DNA of 30,137 nt from Clostridiales bacterium (GTDB taxonomy: Bacteria > Bacillota > Clostridia > TANB77 > CAG-508): contig DNVW01000012.1 in the NCBI GenBank assembly GCA_003507395.1, positions 1 through 30,137 of the forward strand. Reading direction: 5' to 3'. Both the position numbers and the translations under genes were made by a program. The notes beneath the pieces are model-generated. The model was not told the DNA's origin. It made no database searches and saw nothing but the letters and a program-made list of their open reading frames with translations. Below are positions 23,586-30,137 of this stretch, one piece after another. Each line of letters begins with the position of its first letter. Position 1 is the stretch's first letter.

Positions 23586-24359
23586 TTATTTTTTTATTTT
23601 TTCCTCTATATCTTCAATTGATATTTTTTTTATTTTCTCCATTCTTTGCTTAGTCTGCTCATCTTTGTAATCTATTCTATTTATTAAATTTTCAATATAA
23701 TTTCTCTTTTTTATTTCTTGAAAGCTATATTCAAAATTTAAATCATATATAAATGCAATAGTCCATACCCATTTATCTATATTGCTACTATTTCCATTAC
23801 TATTTTTTATTAATTTTTTATTTAAAATTTGTTCATAAGCAGCATCTGAAAGTTTCTCATCACTAATATCTGCTTTTTTATATAATAGTTGAAATGGCTT
23901 ATATTGTAGTAAATTCATAATGTCTAACTTGTCCGCGTCTCTTATTATTTTAGCTTGTAGCATTTCTTCCTCATTTAAATTTGAATCTATACTGTATTTA
24001 TTGTGATTTCTTATTGCTTCAAATATAATTTTATCATATTTAGATGTAGAAATAAACCTTCTTATGAAATTATTTTTTATTAATTGTTCAACTCCAAATT
24101 CAGCATGATCTATGCTTACTGAATCCTTAAATGTATTATATATTGTTACTTGTTCAAATCTTCCAATATCATGTAATAGGCCTATTAATTTTGCTAATTC
24201 TTTCTGTTCTTCACTTAAATTTAAGCTTTGTGCAATATTATAACTTTCTTGTTCGACTCTAAACGAATGCTCTAATTTTAATTTTATATTTTCATTTTTC
24301 ATATCATATGATGAAACATATTGTTTAAATTGCTTTTCCGCTTCTTCAAAATCAATCAT
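23586..24359 (-). CDS. HD-domain metal-dependent phosphohydrolase
   Basis: A 257-aa cytoplasmic protein with the full HD residue set: His31, His63-Asp64 (LLHDIGRFEQ), Asp84-His85, His119 (RNHNKYS) and Asp143 (IRDADKLDIMN). Such proteins hydrolyse nucleotides or phosphoesters; the substrate cannot be told. The order HD, DHAE and RDADKLD resembles stand-alone HD hydrolases of the YqeK/RelA-like HD type rather than HD-GYP. Its ATG directly follows the TAA of paralogue A (TAAATG), with GGAG in the last codons of that gene, so the two are translationally coupled. It is enclosed by two genes for paralogous membrane-anchored proteins, which suggests a common process. Confidence 0.85.
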   Translation of the reverse strand: MIDFEEAEKQFKQYVSSYDMKNENIKLKLEHSFRVEQESYNIAQSLNLSEEQKELAKLIGLLHDIGRFEQVTIYNTFKDSVSIDHAEFGVEQLIKNNFIRRFISTSKYDKIIFEAIRNHNKYSIDSNLNEEEMLQAKIIRDADKLDIMNLLQYKPFQLLYKKADISDEKLSDAAYEQILNKKLIKNSNGNSSNIDKWVWTIAFIYDLNFEYSFQEIKKRNYIENLINRIDYKDEQTKQRMEKIKKISIEDIEEKIKK

Positions 24360-26210
24360 TTATTCTCCTGTTCCTGGCATTGTTTCTTCTATTATATTAA
24401 AGTTTTCTGTATTTTCTTTTACAATAATTTCAGAAATTGAACCATTAGATTTATATTTTTTTATTTGTATTTTATATGTTTTTGCAATATCTATGTTAGT
24501 TTTATCTTCTTTTAGTTTTTCAACTTCTACAACATCATTAATTGATATTAAGTTTTCCTCTGACATAATGCTATTATTTTCTATTACTACATCATATACT
24601 CTATTTACATCATTTGCAGATATATTTCTTGTTCCATCTGCAGATGTTAATCTTTTTATTGTTAGTTGTGCTTCTGTTTCATTAGTATTATTGGGTAAAC
24701 TATTTGTTATCAACGAACTTTTCTGTGCATAATCTGTAGTAAAAATCAAAGCCCCACTTAATATTCTTCCAGTTTTTCCATTATTAGAACTAATTAAACT
24801 ACTTCCTGTTACCCCTACTATTTCTAATATAATTTTAGGTGTAAATTCATTTATTCCTATACTTTCTAATTTTTTTGTTACATTATCAAATTTATTTATT
24901 ATATTTTTTTCAATAAATGGTTGTAATTGTTTAACTGTATAATTATTTACTATAACTGCATTAGAATTTTTTAATTCCATTATTTTTTCTACTTCTGTGC
25001 CTATTTGTATATTTTTATTGTATGTTGCACTAATCTTTAGATTATTTTCATTTGTAACTGTTGTAACAGTTAAATTATCAATATTATTATCTTGTAATTT
25101 ACCCATTTTAGTAGTTAATGAATATTCATATGTAGGTCTAGATACATCAGGCATTATTTTTATATTGTTTGTTATATAATTTTCTTCTACCACTTTGCTT
25201 AAAACTATTTTAAAATTATATGGTATTTCAGAAATTACTTCTGATGTTTGAACTGATATTATTGCTTTTATGTTATTTAATTCAGATATATTATCAATAT
25301 TAAGTTTTAATATATCTAAAATATTTATGGCTGTTCTTATAATTTTTTCTTCATTTACATATATAGTTATTTCTAAATTTTTATTAATTTCTTTATTTTG
25401 TATATTTAAAATTATATTATCCAATGCTTCTGTATAATCGCTTATACCGTTTCTTTCTAAAATATCTAAAACTGTGTTATCATTTTTAGAATTTTCCAAG
25501 CATTTTATTATAATATCTTTTAATTCGTTTCCATTTAACTTTAATAAATATGCTTTGGTCTCATAAATATTTTCTTCTATTTCTATAGTGTTCTTTCCTA
25601 ATTTTGTATAATTATTTTTTTGTATATTTTGCGCAATAATATTTAAATACGTTCTTATTATTTGATTTTTTTCTTCCTCTGTAATATTTAAGATATTCTC
25701 AAAATTTATATTATCTGGTATGTATTGAATATTTAATTCATCTACCCCCATTTTTCTTGCAAAGTCTTTTAAATTAGAATTTCTAATACCTATATAATAC
25801 TTTAAAAGCTCCTCACATTTTATTGCATAGACATCATCACTATTTATATAAAATAGCTTTAGTAATTCTGTTTCCTCATTTTTCAAAGTTGCTTTTGTAT
25901 ATGTTCTCCCTGTTTCTGCTTCGTGTGAAGTATTTGTAATCACGTTTATATTTTGCATTTCTTCGTTTTTTTCAACACAAATATTAAGAGTTCCTGTTGC
26001 AGTATAATTGTTGACTTTTTTTACTTGTTGTTGTTCTTTTTCATTTTCATTTTCAAATGTATTTAATATTCCACTATTTTTTATTATATAGCCCCAAAAC
26101 AGTTGCTCTCCGCTTTTAAATATATTTGTGCAAAAGTACAATATGCATAATACTGTTGCTGTAATAATTATTATACTTATTGGCAATATTATTACTAATT
26201 TTTTTTTCAT
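24360..26210 (-). CDS. Membrane-anchored protein of unrecognised family (paralogue A)
   Basis: A 616-aa protein with an N-terminal membrane segment (about residues 5-29) and a long Asn/Ile/Glu-rich, probably extracellular part. It is a diverged duplicate of 21716-23539: EQLFWGYI, GRTYTKATLKN, FYINSDDVYAIKCEELLKYYIGIRNSNL, MPDVSRPTYEYSLTTKMGKL, ATYNKNI, IMELKNSNAVIVNNYTVKQLQPFIEKN, and KTYKIQ...GSISEIIVKEN match in order. The paralogue lengths are similar and the blocks are spread over the whole chain, so this is whole-gene duplication rather than a shared domain. GAGGTG precedes the ATG. It begins 15 bp after the lepA stop and is joined to the HD gene by TAAATG. No function is known to me. 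Confidence 0.75.
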   Translation of the reverse strand: MKKKLVIILPISIIIITATVLCILYFCTNIFKSGEQLFWGYIIKNSGILNTFENENEKEQQQVKKVNNYTATGTLNICVEKNEEMQNINVITNTSHEAETGRTYTKATLKNEETELLKLFYINSDDVYAIKCEELLKYYIGIRNSNLKDFARKMGVDELNIQYIPDNINFENILNITEEEKNQIIRTYLNIIAQNIQKNNYTKLGKNTIEIEENIYETKAYLLKLNGNELKDIIIKCLENSKNDNTVLDILERNGISDYTEALDNIILNIQNKEINKNLEITIYVNEEKIIRTAINILDILKLNIDNISELNNIKAIISVQTSEVISEIPYNFKIVLSKVVEENYITNNIKIMPDVSRPTYEYSLTTKMGKLQDNNIDNLTVTTVTNENNLKISATYNKNIQIGTEVEKIMELKNSNAVIVNNYTVKQLQPFIEKNIINKFDNVTKKLESIGINEFTPKIILEIVGVTGSSLISSNNGKTGRILSGALIFTTDYAQKSSLITNSLPNNTNETEAQLTIKRLTSADGTRNISANDVNRVYDVVIENNSIMSEENLISINDVVEVEKLKEDKTNIDIAKTYKIQIKKYKSNGSISEIIVKENTENFNIIEETMPGTGE

Positions 26211-26225
26211 TTTTTACACCTCGTA

Positions 26226-28037
26226 TTACTCATCATCTAATTTTAATACACTTAAAAATGCCTCTTGTGGTATGTCTACATTTCCAATTTGTCTCATTTT
26301 CTTTTTGCCCTTTTTCTGTTTTTCCAATAATTTTTTCTTTCTTGTAATATCTCCTCCATAGCATTTTGCAAGTACATCTTTTCTCATGGCAGATATTGTT
26401 TCTCTTGCTATTATTTTGCCTCCTATTACTGCCTGTAATGGTATGGCAAATAATTGCCTTGGTATTACTTCTTTTAATTTCTCTATCATTTTTTTACCAC
26501 GCTCATAACTATTACTTTTATGAACAATAAATGATAATGCATCTACACCTTCTCCATTTACCCATATATCTAGTTTAACCAATTCTGATCTTTTATATTC
26601 TTTAAACTCATAATCAAATGATGCATATCCTTTTGTTTTTGATTTTAAGCTATCAAAAAAGTCATATATTATTTCATTTAATGGCATTTCATATATTAAT
26701 GTAACTCTATTAGAGTCCAAGTATTTCATATTAATATATATACCACGTCTGTTTTGACATATTTCCATTATATTTCCAACAAATTCTTTTGGAGTTAAAA
26801 TTTCTGCTGTTACCATTGGTTCTTCAATATATGCAATGTCATTTACTGCTGGTAAATCTGATGGATTATATAGTTCTAATACCTCACCATCTGTTTTATG
26901 TACTTTATATATAACAGATGGTGAAGTTGTTATTAAACTTAAATCATATTCTCTATCTAATCTTTCTTCAATAATTTCTAAATGTAATAATCCCAAAAAT
27001 CCACATCTAAATCCAAAGCCTAGAGCTGTTGATGTTTCTGGTTCATATTCTAATGCTGCATCATTTAATTTTAATTTTTCTAAAGCTACTTTCAAATTTT
27101 CATAATCACTACCATCTACTGGATATATACCACAATATACCATAGGGTTTACTTTTTTATATCCAGCTAAAGGTGCATCAGCTGGTGTATTAGCTAAAGT
27201 TATGGTATCACCTACTCTTATGTCTGAAAGACTTTTTATGCTTGCTGCTATATAGCCAACATCTCCGGCTAACAATTCTTTGTCTGGCTCATATGTACCT
27301 GGTTCAAAATGTCCTACTTCTGTTACTGTAAAAGTTTTGTTTGATGACATCAGTAATATTTCGTCCCCTACTTTTACTTTTCCATCTCTTATTCTAACAT
27401 AAGCAATCGCTCCCTTATAATTATCATATAAAGAATCAAATATTAACGCTTTAAGTGGTTTTTCTTCTTCACCTGTTGGAGCAGGTAAATCACTTACAAT
27501 TTTTTCTAATACTTCATTTACATTTAAGCCCGTTTTTGCAGATATACAAGGTGCATCTTCTGCTGGAATTCCGATTATATCTTCTATCTCTTTTTTCACT
27601 TCTTCTGGTCTTGCATTTGGTAAATCTACTTTATTTATTACTGGCAATATTTCTAAATTGTTATCTATTGCTAAATATACATTTGCAAGAGTTTGTGCTT
27701 CTACTCCTTGGCTTGCATCTACAACTAAAACAGCGCCGTCGCAAGCAGCTAAGCTTCTTGATACCTCATAATTAAAATCCACATGTCCAGGTGTATCTAT
27801 TAAATTTAGTTCATATTCTTGTCCATTTTTTGCTTTATATTTCATTCTAACTGCTTGTGATTTTATTGTTATCCCACGCTCTTTTTCTATTTCCATATTG
27901 TCCAATACTTGATTTTCCATTTCTCTTTTTGACAAAACACCTGTCATTTCTATTAATCTATCTGCCAATGTTGATTTCCCATGGTCTATATGAGCTATTA
28001 TACTAAAATTTCTAATATATTTTTTTCTGTCTTGCAA
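26226..28037 (-). CDS. lepA: Elongation factor 4 (LepA)
   Basis: Ribosomal GTPase related to EF-G that acts on stalled or initiating ribosomes. The 603-aa protein has the G domain with HIDHGKSTLADRL, DTPGHVDF and NKVDLPNARPEEV, then EF-G-like domains II, III and V and the LepA-specific C-terminal domain (KKLLEKQKKGKKKMRQIGNV). The start is TTG at 28037, with GAGGAGGT eight bases upstream and MQDRKKYIRNFSIIAH matching the family. It is first in a transcript that continues into the two membrane-anchored proteins and the HD gene, instead of the common lepA-hemW order. Confidence 0.97.
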   Translation of the reverse strand: MQDRKKYIRNFSIIAHIDHGKSTLADRLIEMTGVLSKREMENQVLDNMEIEKERGITIKSQAVRMKYKAKNGQEYELNLIDTPGHVDFNYEVSRSLAACDGAVLVVDASQGVEAQTLANVYLAIDNNLEILPVINKVDLPNARPEEVKKEIEDIIGIPAEDAPCISAKTGLNVNEVLEKIVSDLPAPTGEEEKPLKALIFDSLYDNYKGAIAYVRIRDGKVKVGDEILLMSSNKTFTVTEVGHFEPGTYEPDKELLAGDVGYIAASIKSLSDIRVGDTITLANTPADAPLAGYKKVNPMVYCGIYPVDGSDYENLKVALEKLKLNDAALEYEPETSTALGFGFRCGFLGLLHLEIIEERLDREYDLSLITTSPSVIYKVHKTDGEVLELYNPSDLPAVNDIAYIEEPMVTAEILTPKEFVGNIMEICQNRRGIYINMKYLDSNRVTLIYEMPLNEIIYDFFDSLKSKTKGYASFDYEFKEYKRSELVKLDIWVNGEGVDALSFIVHKSNSYERGKKMIEKLKEVIPRQLFAIPLQAVIGGKIIARETISAMRKDVLAKCYGGDITRKKKLLEKQKKGKKKMRQIGNVDIPQEAFLSVLKLDDE

Positions 28038-28067
28038 TTGCTGTACCTCCTCATTTTTAATATATAA

Positions 28068-28096
28068 ATTTTACCATAATACTAAAATAAAAGCAA
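28068..28096 (-). promoter_or_regulatory. Promoter of the lepA operon
   Basis: TTGCTT (28096-28091), a 17-bp spacer and TAAAAT (28073-28068) on the minus strand, start near 28061, about 24 bp before the lepA TTG. Confidence 0.7.
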
Positions 28097-28119
28097 TTAA
28101 TCTTTCATACTTTGCAGAG

Positions 28120-28172
28120 TTAATGCATTAATTATTGCCAAGGTGTGCCAAAATTCTCCGTCCCTCTTGGCA
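28120..28172. repeat. Palindromes and TTGGCA half-sites upstream of the lepA promoter
   Basis: A perfect 12-bp palindrome TTAATGCATTAA (28120-28131) is followed by TGCCAAG (28136-28142), TGCCAAAA (28146-28153) and the inverted CTTGGCA (28166-28172). They lie between the spoVG terminator and the lepA -35 box. They look like binding half-sites or alternative hairpin arms. No known regulator is recognised. Confidence 0.4.
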
Positions 28173-28173
28173 T

Positions 28174-28202
28174 AAAAAAATTAGGTACTTTCGTACCTAA
28201 TT
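28174..28202 (-). terminator. Rho-independent terminator of spoVG
   Basis: A 10-bp stem AATTAGGTAC/GTACCTAATT (28193-28202 with 28179-28188) with loop GAAA is followed on the minus strand by a T-run (28180-28174). It starts 13 bp after the spoVG stop codon. Confidence 0.9.
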
Positions 28203-28214
28203 AAAATATATAAA

Positions 28215-28493
28215 TTATTCTGCTGATTCTTCAGTTTCTGGAGCTTCATAAGCTTCTAATATAGCTTTTTGAATTTTCTCTCTTGTCTCAGCATTGATTG
28301 GATGAGCTATATCCTTGAATTCTCCGTTTGGAGTTTTTCTACTTGGCATAGCAATAAATAATCCATTTTGACTTTCGATAACTTTTATGTCATGAATAAC
28401 GAATTCGTTATCGAATGTTACAGAAGCAACAGCTTTCATTCTGTTTTCTGAGTTTACATTTACTTTTCTTAAACGTACGTCTGTTATTTGCAT
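28215..28493 (-). CDS. spoVG: Septation/sporulation regulator SpoVG
   Basis: A small nucleic-acid-binding protein that affects septation, sporulation and, in other Firmicutes, virulence and metabolism. The 92-aa protein has the conserved MQITDVRLRKV start, AVASVTFDNEFVIHDIKVIES, and the DNA-contact segment IAMPSRKTPNGEFKDIAHPIN. The frame continues to a GTG at 28502, but AAGGCGGTG lies six bases before the ATG at 28493 and overlaps that GTG, so the ATG is chosen. It is monocistronic, with a SigH-like promoter and a terminator, and divergent from murC. Confidence 0.97.
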   Translation of the reverse strand: MQITDVRLRKVNVNSENRMKAVASVTFDNEFVIHDIKVIESQNGLFIAMPSRKTPNGEFKDIAHPINAETREKIQKAILEAYEAPETEESAE

Positions 28494-28551
28494 TTTGTGC
28501 ACCGCCTTCCAAAGTTTTAAAAATTTAGTATATTTTCATATACTAGTTATA

Positions 28552-28578
28552 TTATTCGCTATAAAAAACTTTTTTCCT
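28552..28578 (-). promoter_or_regulatory. SigH-like promoter of spoVG
   Basis: On the minus strand AGGAAAA (28578-28572), 11 bp, and AGCGAATAA (28560-28552) match the sigma-H pattern AGGAWWW and RNNGAATWW. B. subtilis spoVG is a classic sigma-H gene, so conservation is expected. No equally good sigma-A promoter was found in front of spoVG. The start would be near 28545. Confidence 0.65.
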
Positions 28579-28644
28579 TCTTTTTTTGCAATTATTTTTT
28601 TGTTTTTAACCACACATTATTTTTTTGAATATATTATTTTAATA

Positions 28645-28673
28645 TTGTATTTTTATTTATAAAAGTATATAAT
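28645..28673 (+). promoter_or_regulatory. Promoter of murC
   Basis: TTGTAT (28645-28650), a 17-bp spacer and a perfect TATAAT (28668-28673), start near 28680, giving a 34-nt leader to the GTG start. A second possible -35, TTGAAT, lies at 28625-28630. The 211-bp divergent region to spoVG is otherwise A/T tracts. Confidence 0.75.
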
Positions 28674-28713
28674 TAGTAAGCATTAATTTTTTTGTGCGAA
28701 AGGGGATTTTTTA

Positions 28714-30102
28714 GTGGCTAATCTAGAAGAATTAAATAAATATAACCATATACATATGATCGGCATCGGTGGAATAAGCATGAGTGGCATCGCAGAAATT
28801 TTGAAAAACTGGGGATTTACTGTGACAGGATCTGATATTAATAATTCAGCAATAATAGAAACTTTAATTAAAAATGGAATACCCATAAAAATAGGTCACG
28901 ACTTAGAAAATGTAGCTAAAGCAGATTTAGTAGTATATAGTGCTGCTATTAAGAAGGATGATATTGAATTATTAAAAGCTAAAGAATTAGGTGTAGAAAC
29001 AATTGAAAGGGGCTCTTTTCTTGGCAAACTCACAAAAGCTTTTAAAAATTCTATTTGTATTTCAGGTACACATGGAAAAACCACTACCACTTCTATGATT
29101 TCTGTATGCTTTTTAGAAGCATGTAAAGATCCTTCTATACAAGTTGGTGCTGTTTTAAAGCAATTACACTCTAATTATAGAGTTGGCAATAGCGAATATT
29201 TTATAATAGAAGCTTGTGAATATGTAGAAAGCTATTTAAAACTTTTTCCAAAAACAGAAGTTATTTTAAATATAGATGACGACCACTTAGATTATTTTGG
29301 TACTTTAGATAATATTGTAAAATCATTTGAAAAATATGTAAGATTATTACCAGATAATGGATTATTGGTAACTAATTATGATGATATAAATTGCAAAAAG
29401 CTTGTAAAACAAACTAAAGCTAAAGTGGTTTCTTATGGTATTCAAAACACAAATGCTAATTTTGTAGCTAGAAATATAACTTTTAATAATAATGGTTTTC
29501 CTGTTTTTGATGTATATTATAACAATAATTTTTATAAGACTATCAGTTTATCAGTTCCAGGAATTCATAATGTTTTAAATGCTTTAGCTTGTATCTGTGT
29601 ATGCAATGAATATGGTATTAGCAAAGAAGATATAAAAAACGGACTTTTAAAATATACTGGTGCTAGTAGACGTTTTGAATATGTAGGTCAATTCAATGAA
29701 GTTTATGTATTTGATGATTATGGTCATCATCCTACAGAAATATTAGCAACTGCAAATGCATTAAAGCAAAAGCATTTTAGAGAATCTTGGGTAATATTCC
29801 AACCACACACTTATAGTAGAACTCAAAGCCATTTAGATGATTTTGCTAAAGTACTACTTAATTTTGATAATATAATTATTACTGATATATATGCTGCAAG
29901 AGAAACAAATACTTTTAACATCTCTGCTAAAGACTTAGTTAATAAAATAAATGAGCTAAATAAAAAAGCTCTTTACATAAGTGATTTTAAAAATATTGTA
30001 TCATATTTAAAAGAAAATGCTAAGCCTAATGACATAATATTAACTCTTGGTGCTGGAACAGTAACTCAAATTGGTCCAATGCTTTGCGAGCATAATTCTT
30101 AG
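28714..30102 (+). CDS. murC: UDP-N-acetylmuramate--L-alanine ligase
   Basis: Adds L-alanine to UDP-MurNAc in the cytoplasmic phase of peptidoglycan synthesis. The 462-aa protein has the N-terminal Rossmann motif IGIGGISMSGIAEIL, the ATP-binding GTHGKTTTTSM, the central EACEYVESYLKLFP and NIDDDHLDYFG segments, and the C-terminal DDYGHHPTEI. These are MurC rather than MurD/E/F features. The start is GTG at 28714, with AAGGGG eight bases upstream. It is the only plus-strand protein gene, and complete: the stop is at 30100-30102, leaving 35 bp in which nothing is recognised. Confidence 0.97.
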   Translation: MANLEELNKYNHIHMIGIGGISMSGIAEILKNWGFTVTGSDINNSAIIETLIKNGIPIKIGHDLENVAKADLVVYSAAIKKDDIELLKAKELGVETIERGSFLGKLTKAFKNSICISGTHGKTTTTSMISVCFLEACKDPSIQVGAVLKQLHSNYRVGNSEYFIIEACEYVESYLKLFPKTEVILNIDDDHLDYFGTLDNIVKSFEKYVRLLPDNGLLVTNYDDINCKKLVKQTKAKVVSYGIQNTNANFVARNITFNNNGFPVFDVYYNNNFYKTISLSVPGIHNVLNALACICVCNEYGISKEDIKNGLLKYTGASRRFEYVGQFNEVYVFDDYGHHPTEILATANALKQKHFRESWVIFQPHTYSRTQSHLDDFAKVLLNFDNIIITDIYAARETNTFNISAKDLVNKINELNKKALYISDFKNIVSYLKENAKPNDIILTLGAGTVTQIGPMLCEHNS

Positions 30103-30137
30103 TTGTTAGTAAGTTTGTCAGTGGGTACAGAGATTTT

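Noticed and set aside
28135..28152. Possible sigma-54 promoter (minus strand TTGGCAC followed by TGGCA) upstream of lepA
   Set aside because: The spacing between the GG and GC elements is 9 bases, not the required 10, and a good sigma-A promoter lies closer to lepA.
1..30137. CRISPR array, prophage, insertion sequence or toxin-antitoxin locus
   Set aside because: No regular spaced repeats, transposase, integrase, phage structural gene or small toxin/antitoxin pair was found; apart from the REP-like palindrome the window is chromosomal housekeeping sequence.

Overview
The window is AT-rich DNA with strong Shine-Dalgarno sites, frequent TTG starts and the gene orders of a low-GC Gram-positive bacterium. 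spoVG behind a SigH-like promoter, a 6S RNA of the clostridial type and the GGGtGRT/NifU-like gene pair all point to an anaerobic, probably spore-forming member of the Clostridia. I cannot name the species. Nearly everything between 221 and 28,493 lies on the minus strand; only tRNA-Gln, one unassigned structured RNA near 1.7-1.9 kb and murC at the right edge are on the plus strand.

Layout from left to right (minus-strand transcripts run right to left). (1) 1-160: tRNA-Gln(CUG) behind two possible tandem promoters. (2) 221-1486: enolase. (3) 1487-2023: a gene-free interval with a plus-strand RNA of about 205 nt (consensus promoter, several hairpins, U-run terminator), a further hairpin and a bidirectional terminator. 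(4) 2024-8501: a glycolytic run transcribed gap-pgk-tpiA-gpmI and then, past a strong hairpin, a NifU-like scaffold gene and a GGGtGRT gene. With eno, the window holds five consecutive steps of lower glycolysis, from triose phosphates to PEP. (5) 8576-12980: prmC-whiA-hemW-guanylate-kinase-like-aminoglycoside-phosphotransferase-like, closed by tandem terminator hairpins. (6) 12981-13426: the prmC promoter, a perfect 26-bp inverted repeat of REP type, and 6S RNA with its own promoter. (7) 13427-20904: the transcription/translation operon rimP-nusA-ylxR-ylxQ-infB-rbfA-nrnA-truB with a clear promoter and a leader hairpin that could compete for the rimP ribosome binding site. (8) 20940-28096: lepA, an unrecognised membrane-anchored protein, an HD-domain hydrolase, a second paralogous membrane-anchored protein, and rlmB. 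(9) 28215-30102: spoVG and, divergently, murC.

Most protein genes are conserved housekeeping genes. The least explained parts are the pair of paralogous surface proteins bracketing an HD hydrolase, the 1.7-1.9 kb structured RNA, the REP palindrome beside 6S RNA, the uncharacterised GGGtGRT/NifU pair tied to glycolysis, and several operator-like palindromes at promoters. Several starts were moved from the longest reading frame to a TTG or internal ATG because the Shine-Dalgarno position and the family N-terminus agree.
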